From NCBI RefSeq assembly GCF_050262165.1, contig NZ_CP189844.1: a DNA stretch of 64,000 nucleotides; one strand, given 5' to 3'. The notes beneath the pieces are model-generated. The model had not been told where the DNA came from. It saw nothing but the letters and a program-made list of their open reading frames with translations, and did no database searches. Position 1 is the first letter of the stretch. Each line of letters starts with the position of its first letter. Shown piece by piece: positions 8,232 through 17,028 of this stretch. Position numbers and translations under genes: made by a program. Origin of the DNA: Parvimonas sp015257355 (GTDB taxonomy: Bacteria > Bacillota > Clostridia > Tissierellales > Peptoniphilaceae).

Positions 8232-9302
8232 ATGTCAACTATTACGATAAAAGAAATAAGTAAATCTTTTGGTGATGTAGAAGTTTTAAAACCTTTTACA
8301 GAAACATTTAAAGATGGAGAATTTATAACTTTATTAGGACCTTCAGGTTGTGGAAAAACAACAATGTTAAGACTAATTGCTGGTTTTGAAAAACCAACAA
8401 GTGGAGAAATCCTAATAGGGGATAAAGTTGTATCAGGAGGAAAAACATTCCTTCCACCTGAAAAAAGAGGAATAGGAATGGTATTTCAATCATATGCAGT
8501 TTGGCCTCATATGAATGTTTTTGATAATGTTGCCTATCCATTAAAAATAGCAGGTGTTAAGAAAGAAGAAATAAAAGAAAGAGTTGAAAAAGTTTTAGAA
8601 ATAGTTCACTTATCTCAATATAAAGATAGAGAACCATCAGAACTTTCCGGTGGACAACAACAAAGAGTTGCTCTTGGACGTGCTTTAATTTCTAGACCAA
8701 AATTACTTTTACTTGATGAACCTCTTTCAAATTTGGACGCAAAACTTAGAGAAGAAATGCGTTTTGAAATAAAGGAAATTCAAAAAAGACTTGGAATTAC
8801 AGTTGTATATGTAACTCATGATCAAATTGAAGCTATGACAATGAGTGATAAAATTATCTTGATAAATAAAGGTGTAGTTCAACAAATAGGAACTCCAGAA
8901 GAAATTTACAGAAATCCTGTAAATCCATTCGTTGCAAACTTTGTTGGTCGTGTAAACTTCATTAAGGGAGTTGTAAAAGACTGCTTTGTTGAACTTGCAG
9001 ACACTGGAAAGAAATTGCCATATGATGGAGATAAGACTGGTAATGTTATTGTTGCAATAAGACCTGAAGCTCTAAGAATTGATGAAAAAGATGGAACAAT
9101 TGATGCAAAACTTGTAAGTCAATTCTATCTTGGAGATGTTAATGATTGTAAGGTAGATTTAGGTAATAATAATGTAGTCAGAGTTATTGACCATGTTGAA
9201 ACTTATGGTGTATATGAAGAAAATGCAGATATTAAATTAAGAATTAAAAACTTTATGGTATTTGATGACGACGGAAAAGATTACACTAAAATAATAACAT
9301 AA
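8232..9302 (+). CDS. ABC transporter ATP-binding protein (FbpC/PotA type)
   Basis: A 356-residue ATPase. Walker A GPSGCGKTT is near residue 36, the signature LSGGQQQR near 138, Walker B LLLLDEP and the switch His in THDQIEAM follow. The last 120 residues are a TOBE-like regulatory domain, as in FbpC and PotA. An AGGAGG site precedes ATG. It completes the iron-type import operon. Confidence 0.9.
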   Translation: MSTITIKEISKSFGDVEVLKPFTETFKDGEFITLLGPSGCGKTTMLRLIAGFEKPTSGEILIGDKVVSGGKTFLPPEKRGIGMVFQSYAVWPHMNVFDNVAYPLKIAGVKKEEIKERVEKVLEIVHLSQYKDREPSELSGGQQQRVALGRALISRPKLLLLDEPLSNLDAKLREEMRFEIKEIQKRLGITVVYVTHDQIEAMTMSDKIILINKGVVQQIGTPEEIYRNPVNPFVANFVGRVNFIKGVVKDCFVELADTGKKLPYDGDKTGNVIVAIRPEALRIDEKDGTIDAKLVSQFYLGDVNDCKVDLGNNNVVRVIDHVETYGVYEENADIKLRIKNFMVFDDDGKDYTKIIT

Positions 9303-9312
9303 AAATTAATTT

Positions 9313-9346
9313 TAAAGCTATTGAATTTTTTCAATAGCTTTTTTAT
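9313..9346 (+). terminator. Intrinsic terminator of the iron-type transporter operon
   Basis: AAAGCTATTGAA and TTCAATAGCTTT pair around four T, then TTTTT. Confidence 0.9.
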
Positions 9347-9360
9347 GTTTTATAGTCATA

Positions 9361-9389
9361 TTGAGTTTTGCAATTTAATGTGATATAAT
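9361..9389 (+). promoter_or_regulatory. Promoter of the DUF3841 gene
   Basis: TTGAGT, 17 bases, TATAAT (9384-9389), 35 bases before the chosen start. Confidence 0.75.
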
Positions 9390-9423
9390 TAATTATAGAG
9401 AGATAAGAAGGGATGTGAGATGT

Positions 9424-10008
9424 ATGGAAACTGTAAGATTATATACAAGACAAGATATTAGATCTTTAAAAGAAATTGAAGAAAAAGGATATTTTACGAA
9501 TAAAATTTCTTATGTTAAAGAAAATTTTGGCGTGATTTCTGATTATATTTTAAATTGTTATAATTATTTTGTAAAAGAGGCAAGTAAAAGAGTTCCAAAA
9601 CCGGATGACGTTGAAATGCCTGTTTGGTGTGGAGTAAGCAATAAAAATTGTATGCCTCCAATTGAAAATTCAATTCTATATGTTTTAGACGTTCCAGAAG
9701 ATGAGGTAATCTATTTTGACGGAGTTAAATGGGATTATGTACTCAATCATCATTATATTCCATTGGATGAAGAAGATGATAAAAAGTATAAAAAGAGATT
9801 AAAAGATAAGGGAATAGATAATGGCTTCGAATTTTTTGAAGGAAAGTATAAAAATTTTTATCCCGAAGAAAGACAGATAGTTATAGACAGTTGGACTAGA
9901 ATATTCGATATTGATGAATGGAATATTTATAGAGTTCAAGCAAACATTTGGAAAATAAAAAAAGAATGGATTTTTGCTTTGGTAAAAAAAGGAGATATTA
10001 TTCCTTAA
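9424..10008 (+). CDS. DUF3841-like protein
   Basis: A 194-residue soluble protein with no signal peptide. It is rich in aromatic residues (WCGVSNKNC, NHHYIPLDEEDD, DSWTRIFDID) and matches what I recall of the DUF3841 family, whose function is unknown. I chose ATG at 9424 because it lies 11 bases after AGAAGGG; an in-frame GTG at 9415 is too close to that site. It is a single gene with its own promoter, between transporter genes and lipoprotein genes that give no clue to its role. Confidence 0.7.
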   Translation: METVRLYTRQDIRSLKEIEEKGYFTNKISYVKENFGVISDYILNCYNYFVKEASKRVPKPDDVEMPVWCGVSNKNCMPPIENSILYVLDVPEDEVIYFDGVKWDYVLNHHYIPLDEEDDKKYKKRLKDKGIDNGFEFFEGKYKNFYPEERQIVIDSWTRIFDIDEWNIYRVQANIWKIKKEWIFALVKKGDIIP

Positions 10009-10181
10009 ATTTCATATTTAAGTGATAATTTAATAAATATTTATTTTAAAATCATTAACATTTTTTAGAAGTTAGTATAATAAAATTGAGATAGTAATGT
10101 CTTTTTATTTAGAGAATTATAATATAACATCTGGCATACATATTTTTTTGGGTGATTCATAAAAAAATTAAGGAGGGTTTT

Positions 10182-10628
10182 ATGAAAAAATTTTTTAGGA
10201 AATTGGTTTTAATTTTGCCTGTTTTTATTGCTTTGTCAGGTTGTTCTAAAAGTTCAAAGGTTGATGATGATAATACAAAAAAGCAAGTAGTTAGAAAGGC
10301 AAGTAAAGAGATAGAAAAAATCTGTGGATATTATTATGCCTATGATTCACAAATTGTTTTAGATAATGGTGAATATTATGGTGTGCCTTGTATGTATTAT
10401 AAGGCTAAACCTATAGACTTTGATAAATGTTCAAAAGAATCTGTTAAAAAACTTCGTGGAGATTTTACGGATGATGGAAATTTTTTGGAACCGAAAATTT
10501 TTGAAGAAGGCGAAAAAAAGTATTTAACAGCTAATTTTTTCCCTGAAAAGAAGTTTTGGATAAAAGATGAAAAAACCATTGTTGATGTTGAAACGAATAC
10601 GGAATATAAAAAGGGCGACCCTAAATAA
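10182..10628 (+). CDS. Small lipoprotein of unknown function
   Basis: 148 residues. A signal peptide with lipobox LSGC places Cys at about residue 22. The mature part is short, with a region rich in Tyr (CGYYYAYDSQ) and no recognised domain. The start at 10182 has AAGGAGGG at a good distance; an upstream in-frame extension has no such site. It is a surface-anchored protein, function unknown. A TATAAT at about 10077-10082 may be its -10 element. Confidence 0.65.
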   Translation: MKKFFRKLVLILPVFIALSGCSKSSKVDDDNTKKQVVRKASKEIEKICGYYYAYDSQIVLDNGEYYGVPCMYYKAKPIDFDKCSKESVKKLRGDFTDDGNFLEPKIFEEGEKKYLTANFFPEKKFWIKDEKTIVDVETNTEYKKGDPK

Positions 10629-10644
10629 ATATGTGAAATTAATT

Positions 10645-10680
10645 AAACAACAAATGATTTTTGCCATTGGTTGTTTTTTA
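10645..10680 (+). terminator. Intrinsic terminator, imperfect stem
   Basis: AACAACAAATG pairs with CATTGGTTGTT with one mismatch, followed by TTTTTT. Confidence 0.65.
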
Positions 10681-10703
10681 AAATAAAAAGTAGAGTGGAT
10701 ATT

Positions 10704-11303
10704 ATGAAAAATAAATTTAAAATTTTAGTTATATTTTGCATTTTATTGACTTCTTGTAGTAAAGGAAATGTTAAAGAGACAGAAAATACCAGTGAAAAAA
10801 ATAAATTTGGGAATCATATTATTGCTGAAGCTAAGATGGATTCTTATATGAATTTGAATGATGTTGAAAAAGAAACGGAAGTAATTGTTTTGGGTAAAAA
10901 AATAAAGCAAAATCCGTCAACAATACAAAAGAATAATGGTTATGTTAATGGTGTATATACAATCTCGAATTTTAAAATAGAAAAGGTTATAAAGGGTAAT
11001 TTCAAAGCGGGAGATGTTATAGATGTTTTTGAAAGTGCCGGAATAGATGAGGAAACTGGAAAGATTTATCATATTGCAGGATATGAGTTAATGGAAAAGG
11101 ATGAGGAATATTTACTGTTTTTAAGACATTCGGAAACAGATCCTTGGTATATGATATCAGGATTGAAATTTGGTAAAATTTCACTTTTAGGTAAAAAATC
11201 AGAGTTCAGAATAGAATTAGAAAAAATAGATCATTATCCGGAAGAATTTGAACTTGAAGGTAAAATAAGAGAAGAAGCGATAAAAAAATATATTGAAAAA
11301 TAA
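10704..11303 (+). CDS. Lipoprotein of unknown function
   Basis: 199 residues with a typical lipoprotein signal ending LTSC (Cys about 18). After an asparagine/lysine linker the mature domain has a beta-rich pattern: EVIVLGKKI, then FKIEKVIKG and GDVIDVFES, then EKDEEYLLFLR. This layout is common in small secreted proteins whose role is not known. ATG at 10704 is chosen because the longer reading frame would start inside the preceding terminator. The RBS (GAGTGG) is weak. Confidence 0.65.
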   Translation: MKNKFKILVIFCILLTSCSKGNVKETENTSEKNKFGNHIIAEAKMDSYMNLNDVEKETEVIVLGKKIKQNPSTIQKNNGYVNGVYTISNFKIEKVIKGNFKAGDVIDVFESAGIDEETGKIYHIAGYELMEKDEEYLLFLRHSETDPWYMISGLKFGKISLLGKKSEFRIELEKIDHYPEEFELEGKIREEAIKKYIEK

Positions 11304-11319
11304 TAAAAAATTTTAAAAA

Positions 11320-11356
11320 TGGTCTGTCAGATGATTTTGACAGACCGTTTTTTATG
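11320..11356 (+). terminator. Intrinsic terminator
   Basis: GGTCTGTCA and TGACAGACC pair around an eight-base loop, followed by GTTTTTT. Confidence 0.9.
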
Positions 11357-11416
11357 TAATATAAACTTAAATTATATTAAATAAATTTTCAAATTTTAAA
11401 TAATTAATAATGAATA

Positions 11417-11445
11417 TTGACAAAAAGATTTTTTTGTGTTCTAAT
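11417..11445 (+). promoter_or_regulatory. Promoter of bioY
   Basis: TTGACA (11417-11422), 17 bases, TCTAAT (11440-11445). I see no BirA-type operator, in line with the local BirA lacking a DNA-binding domain. Confidence 0.75.
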
Positions 11446-11477
11446 TCTTATGTAATATTAAATTGAAAGGAGAAAAA

Positions 11478-11996
11478 ATGAATATAAGAACAAAAGATCT
11501 TACTTTAGCAGCTCTATTTAGTGCATTAATTGCAGTAGGAGCATTTATAAAGATTCCATTTTTCATTGTTCCTATTACATTACAAACTCTGTTTGTAGTT
11601 CTATCAGGATTAGTACTTGAACGTAAATTTGCTGTATTAAGTGTAATTGTATATTTGATGATTGGACTTGCGGGTTTCCCAGTGTTTGCAAATGGTGGAG
11701 GAATTAATTATATTTTTAGTCCAACTTTTGGTTATTTAGTAGCATTTGCTTTTGCGACATATTTTATTGCAAGTTTTAAGGAAAAAAATATATTCTTAGC
11801 TACTGGAATTGGAATTTTAATTATTTACATTATTGGTATGTTGTATTTTGTATTTTTACAATATGCTCTTAATGGAAAAGTGTATTCAATAAGCTTTTTA
11901 TTATATAATTTATTTTTAATATTCTTACCAGGAGATATACTTTCCTGTGTAGTTGCAATCATTGGATATAGAAAGATACTTAAAATAATGAAATAA
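11478..11996 (+). CDS. bioY: Biotin transporter BioY (ECF S component)
   Basis: A 172-residue membrane protein with about six hydrophobic helices. It has the BioY marks: an early conserved segment KIPFFIVPITLQTLFV, then GLAGFPVFANGGG and PTFGYLVAF. It takes up biotin, probably with a shared ECF energy module encoded elsewhere. ATG at 11478 follows AAAGGAG; an upstream TTG in frame overlaps that site. It sits just before the operon that encodes the biotin carrier protein AccB, which fits its job of supplying the cofactor. Confidence 0.92.
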   Translation: MNIRTKDLTLAALFSALIAVGAFIKIPFFIVPITLQTLFVVLSGLVLERKFAVLSVIVYLMIGLAGFPVFANGGGINYIFSPTFGYLVAFAFATYFIASFKEKNIFLATGIGILIIYIIGMLYFVFLQYALNGKVYSISFLLYNLFLIFLPGDILSCVVAIIGYRKILKIMK

Positions 11997-12004
11997 ATTT
12001 ATAA

Positions 12005-12036
12005 AGACAACAATTTTTTAATTGTTGTTTTTTTAT
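12005..12036 (+). terminator. Intrinsic terminator of bioY
   Basis: ACAACAATT and AATTGTTGT pair, followed by TTTTTTT. Confidence 0.85.
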
Positions 12037-12137
12037 TGCAGTTTAGAGAATTTTTTAATTTAATTATTTTGAAATATACGATTTTATTTGTTTTTTGTAA
12101 CATTTTGTTAAAATTTTTTTATAAACCTGCAAAAAAC

Positions 12138-12166
12138 TTGACTTTACAAATCAAATAATATATAAT
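12138..12166 (+). promoter_or_regulatory. Promoter of the fatty-acid synthesis operon
   Basis: TTGACT (12138-12143), 17 bases, perfect TATAAT (12161-12166). It drives acpP and probably the whole acc-fab operon. Confidence 0.88.
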
Positions 12167-12208
12167 TTGACTGTCAAAAGATTGACTGTCAAATATTTGA
12201 TAATCAAA
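12166..12208. promoter_or_regulatory. Three tandem FabT-like operator palindromes
   Basis: Box 1 TTTGACTGTCAAA (12166-12178), box 2 TTGACTGTCAA (12182-12192) and box 3 TTTGATAATCAAA (12196-12208). Their centres are exactly 15 bases apart. Box 1 touches the -10 element and the others cover the transcription start. They resemble FabT (MarR-family) sites of streptococcal fab genes. The likely binding protein is encoded at 23246-23788. Confidence 0.75.
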
Positions 12209-12227
12209 ATAAAAAGGAGATTAAATT

Positions 12228-12455
12228 ATGTTAGAAAAAGTTAAAGAAATTTTAGTTGAATCATTAAATATTGAAGGAAGCGAAGTAGTTCCAACTGCAA
12301 GATTAAATGAAGATTTAGGAATTGATTCTTTATCATCAATAGAACTTGCATTAGAATTAGAATCAGCATTCGATGTAAAGATTGAAGATGAAGAACTTGT
12401 AAAATTACAAACAGTTCAAGATGTAATAGATATAATAGAGTCAAAAACTAAGTAG
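12228..12455 (+). CDS. acpP: Acyl carrier protein
   Basis: A 75-residue acidic protein that carries growing acyl chains on a phosphopantetheine arm. The attachment serine is in the conserved DLGIDSLSSIEL motif (Ser at about 35). The length and charge are typical. The RBS AAAAGGAG is strong. It is the first gene of the operon and is separated from accB by a hairpin, which may allow more AcpP than the enzymes. Confidence 0.97.
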   Translation: MLEKVKEILVESLNIEGSEVVPTARLNEDLGIDSLSSIELALELESAFDVKIEDEELVKLQTVQDVIDIIESKTK

Positions 12456-12485
12456 TAAGCTATAATGAGTAGCTTACTTAATTTT
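12454..12485 (+). other. Hairpin between acpP and accB
   Basis: A nine-base-pair stem (12454-12462 with 12470-12478) with a seven-base loop, followed by a short T run. It starts in the acpP stop codon. It could be a partial terminator or an RNA-processing site that raises the acpP level relative to the rest. Confidence 0.6.
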
Positions 12486-12498
12486 TAGGGAGAAATTT

Positions 12499-12936
12499 AT
12501 GGATATAGAAAAAATAAATAGTATTGTTGAACTGTTTAAAAATTCGGGATTAGATGAAATGACTTTAGAACTTAAAGACTTTAAGATTAATTTAAAGAAT
12601 AATAAAGTTGAATATGTTGCTAAGGAATTTGTTAATGTTGTTGAAAAGAGTAGTCCTGTAAAAGTTGAAAAAGTTGAAGAACAAGTTAATGATATTAAAG
12701 GAGAATGGATTAAAGCTCCTTTTGTTGGAACTTTTTATGCAGCGCCAAGTGCTAATGAAGCTCCATATGTAAAAGTTGGCCAAAAGATAAATAAGGGCGA
12801 TGTTATTTGCATATTAGAGGCAATGAAAGTTATGAATGAGATAAAGTCCAACAAGAGTGGAACTGTACTTGAAATTAAAGCACAAAATGGAAATATGGTT
12901 GAATTTGATGAGGAGCTTATCTTAATAGGAGATTAA
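12499..12936 (+). CDS. accB: Biotin carboxyl carrier protein of acetyl-CoA carboxylase
   Basis: 145 residues. The C-terminal half is a biotinyl domain with the biotinylated lysine in EAMKVMNEI (about residue 111). The N-terminal half has the usual variable linker and an early segment (DIEKINSIVELFKNSGLDEM) typical of AccB. It carries CO2 from AccC to the AccAD transferase. BirA encoded at 22368 would attach the biotin. The stop is separated by one base from the accC start. Confidence 0.95.
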   Translation: MDIEKINSIVELFKNSGLDEMTLELKDFKINLKNNKVEYVAKEFVNVVEKSSPVKVEKVEEQVNDIKGEWIKAPFVGTFYAAPSANEAPYVKVGQKINKGDVICILEAMKVMNEIKSNKSGTVLEIKAQNGNMVEFDEELILIGD

Positions 12937-12937
12937 A

Positions 12938-14305
12938 ATGATTAGAAAGTTATTAGTTGCTAATCGTGGAGAGATAGCAGTAAGAATAATTAGAACTTGT
13001 AAGGAAATGGGAATTACAACAGTTGCAGTTCATTCAGTAGGAGATAAGGAAGCATTACATGTTAATTTAGCAGATGAATCAATATGTATAGGTCCTGATA
13101 ATCCTTTAAAATCATATCTTAATATGAATAATATTATTCAGGCTGCTTGTAGTAGTGGATGTGATGCAATTCATCCTGGATTTGGTTTTTTAAGTGAAAA
13201 TCCAAAATTTGCCAAATTGGTTGAAGAATGTGGTTTAATTTTTGTAGGCCCTAATCATGAATTGATTAGTATGTTAGGGGATAAAAATGAAGCCAGATTA
13301 CAAATGGGAATTATTGGTGTACCAGTTATTCCTGGAAGTAAGGATGTAATTGAGACTGCTGAAATTGGACTTCAAGAAGCTGAAAAAATAGGTTATCCGG
13401 TTATTATAAAAGCTTCTAGTGGTGGTGGCGGTAAAGGAATGAGAATTGTTTGGAACAGTTCAGATTTTGTTGAAAATTATAATACTGCTAAATCAGAAGC
13501 GAAGATTAGTTTTAATGATGATAGAGTTTATATTGAAAAATATATAGAATCTCCAAAACATATTGAAGTACAACTTTTAGGAGATATGTTTGGAAATGTA
13601 ATTCATCTTTATGAACGTGATTGTTCAATGCAAAGAAAAAATCAAAAAATTTTAGAAGAGGCGCCTTGTCATGTTCTCGATAATCATGTTCGAGAAAAGT
13701 TGATTAAAGACGCTGTTAAAATTTGTAAGCATTTAAAATATTATTCAGCAGGAACTATTGAATTTTTAGTTGATAAATCTGGAAATTATTATTTTATGGA
13801 GATGAATACAAGAATTCAGGTAGAACATCCTATTACTGAGATGATAACTGGAGTTGATATTGTAAGACAACAAATTCGTATTGCTTCTGGGTTGAAACTT
13901 AATATTAAGCAAGAAGATGTTAAAATCAACGGTTATGCAATAGAATGTAGAATTACAGCTGAAGATACCAAGAATAATTTTGCACCATCACCAGGCAAGA
14001 TTAAGTTTTTAAATGTACCTTGTGGAAATGGTGTTCGTATTGAAACTGCAGTATATAATGGTTATACAATTCCACCTTTTTATGATTCAATGATAATGAA
14101 GGTAATAACTTATGCACCTACAAGACTTGCTTGTATCAAGAAGATGAGAGCAACTCTTGAGGAGTTATTTGTTGATGGAGTAAAGACAAATATAGAATTT
14201 CAATACTTGCTACTACATAGTGCCAAATTTATAAGTGGAAGATACGATACAAGCTATGTTGCAAATTATATAAAGGAGTTAAGTGAAAATGCAGAATTTA
14301 TTTAA
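12938..14305 (+). CDS. accC: Acetyl-CoA carboxylase, biotin carboxylase subunit
   Basis: A 455-residue ATP-grasp enzyme that carboxylates biotin on AccB. It begins with the signature KLLVANRGEIAVRIIR, followed by HPGFGFLSEN, the glycine-rich ATP loop SSGGGGKGMR and the active-site stretch MEMNTRIQVEHPITEM. Length and domain order are normal. Its 3' end overlaps the accD start, so translation is likely coupled. Confidence 0.97.
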   Translation: MIRKLLVANRGEIAVRIIRTCKEMGITTVAVHSVGDKEALHVNLADESICIGPDNPLKSYLNMNNIIQAACSSGCDAIHPGFGFLSENPKFAKLVEECGLIFVGPNHELISMLGDKNEARLQMGIIGVPVIPGSKDVIETAEIGLQEAEKIGYPVIIKASSGGGGKGMRIVWNSSDFVENYNTAKSEAKISFNDDRVYIEKYIESPKHIEVQLLGDMFGNVIHLYERDCSMQRKNQKILEEAPCHVLDNHVREKLIKDAVKICKHLKYYSAGTIEFLVDKSGNYYFMEMNTRIQVEHPITEMITGVDIVRQQIRIASGLKLNIKQEDVKINGYAIECRITAEDTKNNFAPSPGKIKFLNVPCGNGVRIETAVYNGYTIPPFYDSMIMKVITYAPTRLACIKKMRATLEELFVDGVKTNIEFQYLLLHSAKFISGRYDTSYVANYIKELSENAEFI

Positions 14306-15155
14306 TCATAGAAAAATTGAGATAAGTAAACTTAAAATATATAGAAAAAATAATCCTACATTTTTACCAAAGGAAATTCCGGATAATCTTTTTAAAGCTT
14401 GTCCAAATTGTAATGAAAATATCACCAAGGAAGAATGGGAGTCCAACTTATTTGTTTGTAATAAATGTGGACATCATTTAAGAATTGGAGCTGTTGAAAG
14501 AATTAGAGAGCTTTGTGATATTAACTCTTTTAGTGAATTTGATGCAGAGATTACTACTTATAATGAAGAAAATTTTTACCAATATGATGAAAAGCTAGAA
14601 AAAGCTAGAACAAATAGTGGAATTAATGAAGCTGTTGTTTGTGGAGTTGGAGAAATTTCAGGAATTAAAGCTGTTGTTTGTGCTATGGATAGTAATTTTA
14701 TGATGGGAAGTATGGGAAAAGTTGTAGGAGAAAAAATTACTCGTTCAATTGAATATGCGACTTTGAAAAAATTACCTTTAATCGTAGCTACTGCAAGTGG
14801 TGGAGCTAGAATGCAAGAGGGGATTATCTCCTTAATGCAAATGGCAAAAACAAGTGCAGCTTTAAAAAAATTTAATGATAAAGGTCTATTGTATATAACT
14901 ATTTTAACTGATCCAACTACTGGTGGAGTAAGTGCAAGTTTTGCAATGCTTGGAGATATTATTATCGCTGAGCCAAAAGCTTATATTGGTTTTGCTGGAA
15001 AGAGAGTTATTGAAAAAACAATAAATGAGAAATTGCCTGAAGAATTCCAAAAAAGCGAATTTTTGCTTAAAAAAGGCTTTGTAGATCTTATTGTAAGTAG
15101 AAATAGATTAAAAGATACTCTACATAAACTTTTAATCTTACATGGAGTGAAGTAA
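14289..15155 (+). CDS. accD: Acetyl-CoA carboxylase, carboxyltransferase beta subunit
   Basis: A 288-residue subunit with the N-terminal zinc ribbon of AccD (CPNC ... CNKC, about residues 38-60) and the crotonase-fold core with TASGGARMQEG and the GGVSASFA oxyanion region. It transfers CO2 from biotin to acetyl-CoA with AccA. I prefer ATG at 14289 (10 bases after AGGAG) over GTG at 14283. It overlaps accC by 17 bases and accA by one base. Confidence 0.95.
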   Translation: MQNLFNHRKIEISKLKIYRKNNPTFLPKEIPDNLFKACPNCNENITKEEWESNLFVCNKCGHHLRIGAVERIRELCDINSFSEFDAEITTYNEENFYQYDEKLEKARTNSGINEAVVCGVGEISGIKAVVCAMDSNFMMGSMGKVVGEKITRSIEYATLKKLPLIVATASGGARMQEGIISLMQMAKTSAALKKFNDKGLLYITILTDPTTGGVSASFAMLGDIIIAEPKAYIGFAGKRVIEKTINEKLPEEFQKSEFLLKKGFVDLIVSRNRLKDTLHKLLILHGVK

Positions 15156-16072
15156 TGGAATATAAAGATTATGAATTAATAATTAGAGACCTTATAGAAA
15201 AAAAGAATAATGCAACTGATGAGGAAGAAAGAGAAAATCTTTCAAATAAAATAAAGAAACTATGTCATGAAGCAAATCAAAATTTGACTTCTTGGGATAG
15301 AGTTTGTATAGCTAGAAATAGAATGCATCCAAAAGCTGAAGACTATATTAAAAGACTTTTTACAAATTTTGTGGAATTGCATGGAGATCGCTTTTTTGGG
15401 GACGATAAAGCTATAATTTCTGGTATTGGACTATTTCATGATATTCCAGTTACAGTTATTGCACAAGCAAAGGGAAAAACTACTGAAGAAAATATTGAAA
15501 GAAATTTTGGTATGAGTAATCCTGAAGGTTATCGTAAGGCGATAAGAATTGCAAAACAAGCAGAAAAATTTAAAAGACCAATAATTACTTTTGTAGATAC
15601 TGCTGGTGCTTATCCGGGAAAAGATGCAGAAGAAAGAGGTCAAGCAGAGGCAATTGCAAAATGTCTTTATGAGTTTTCAACTCTTGAAACACCAGTTATC
15701 TGTGTTGTTATTGGTGAAGGTGGAAGTGGTGGAGCTCTAGCTTTAAGTCTTGGAGATTGTATTATAATGCTTGAAAATTCAATTTATTCTGTTTTATCTC
15801 CTGAAGGCTTTTCATCAATTTTATGGAAAGATGAAACTAGATGTAAAGAAGCTAGTGAAATGATGAAGCTTACTGCATATGATTTAAGAGAAAAGGGAAT
15901 AGTTGATGAGATAATAAAGGAGCCTTTTGGTGGAGCTCAAAATAATTTTTCTGAAGTTATAAAACTTTTAGATGAAAGTATTTATAAGAGAATAAAGGAA
16001 CTTAGAAAAGCTAGTAAGAGTAGTTTACTTTCTAATAGGTATAAAAAATATAGAAATATTGGAGTATATTAA
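15155..16072 (+). CDS. accA: Acetyl-CoA carboxylase, carboxyltransferase alpha subunit
   Basis: 305 residues, partner of AccD. Conserved AccA features are NLTSWDRVCIARN-type early sequence, ELHGDRFFGDD, the GRNFGM-like segment RNFGMSNPEGYRKA and the GEGGSGGALAL oxyanion loop. Its start codon shares a base with the accD stop (TAATG). It completes the malonyl-CoA-forming complex. Confidence 0.96.
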   Translation: MEYKDYELIIRDLIEKKNNATDEEERENLSNKIKKLCHEANQNLTSWDRVCIARNRMHPKAEDYIKRLFTNFVELHGDRFFGDDKAIISGIGLFHDIPVTVIAQAKGKTTEENIERNFGMSNPEGYRKAIRIAKQAEKFKRPIITFVDTAGAYPGKDAEERGQAEAIAKCLYEFSTLETPVICVVIGEGGSGGALALSLGDCIIMLENSIYSVLSPEGFSSILWKDETRCKEASEMMKLTAYDLREKGIVDEIIKEPFGGAQNNFSEVIKLLDESIYKRIKELRKASKSSLLSNRYKKYRNIGVY

Positions 16073-17019
16073 TGAAGATTTTAGGTTTTGGGAAAGCTGT
16101 TCCTAAAAAAGTTGTTACTAATGATGATCTATCAAAATTCGTTGAAACAAGTGATGAATGGATTTTTCAAAGAACAGGAATTAGGGAACGTAGAATTTCA
16201 GATGAAAATACAAGTGAATTAGCGTATAGATCTGCTGTTGAGGCAATTAAGAATTCAAATATTGATAAGAATGAAATTGACTTGATTGTTTGTGCGACAA
16301 TGACTCCTGATAATTATACTCCATCTGTAGCATGTATGGTACAAGAAAAATTAGGGCTAGGAGAAAATGTAACAGCATTTGACGTCAATGCAGCATGTAC
16401 TGGATTTGTATTTGCTCTAAAAGTTGTTGCCTCCATGCTTAATACATATCATAAAAAAGCATTGGTAATTGGTTGTGAAACACTTAGTAAGATAATTGAT
16501 TTTGGAGATAGAAATACTTGTGTTTTATTTGGAGATGGTGCCGGTGCAATAGTAGTTGAAAAAGACGGTAAAAATGAAGAATTTTATGCTTGTAGTTTAG
16601 GAAATGATAAAGATCTTGTTGCAGAAAATGTTGAGATGAATTTTGAAATGAAAAATAAAGTTCTTAAATCTGGCTTCTTAAAGATGGATGGTAAAGAAGT
16701 ATTTAAGTTTGCAATCAATGTAGTAGAAAAATCAATTAACAATATTTTAGAAATGACAAATTTAAAAATGGAAGATATTAAATTGATTATTCCTCATCAA
16801 GCAAATCAAAGAATAATAAGTAATGTTGCAAAAAAACTTAATGTAGATAATGATAAGTTTTTTGTTAATTTAGAAAAATATGGCAATACAAGTGCTGCAA
16901 GTATCCCTATGGCTTTTTGTGAAGCTTTTGAATCAAAGAAAATTACAAAAGGAGATAAAGTAATATTAGTGGGCTTTGGCGGCGGACTTACATGGGGTTC
17001 TACAATTATTGAAATATAG
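16072..17019 (+). CDS. fabH: Beta-ketoacyl-ACP synthase III
   Basis: A 315-residue condensing enzyme that starts chains from acetyl- or branched acyl-CoA and malonyl-ACP. The catalytic triad is visible: Cys in NAACTGF, His in IIPHQANQRI and Asn in YGNTSAASIP. Early residues TSDEWIFQRTGIRERR are typical. It overlaps accA by one base. Confidence 0.96.
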   Translation: MKILGFGKAVPKKVVTNDDLSKFVETSDEWIFQRTGIRERRISDENTSELAYRSAVEAIKNSNIDKNEIDLIVCATMTPDNYTPSVACMVQEKLGLGENVTAFDVNAACTGFVFALKVVASMLNTYHKKALVIGCETLSKIIDFGDRNTCVLFGDGAGAIVVEKDGKNEEFYACSLGNDKDLVAENVEMNFEMKNKVLKSGFLKMDGKEVFKFAINVVEKSINNILEMTNLKMEDIKLIIPHQANQRIISNVAKKLNVDNDKFFVNLEKYGNTSAASIPMAFCEAFESKKITKGDKVILVGFGGGLTWGSTIIEI

Positions 17020-17028
17020 GAGAATAGT

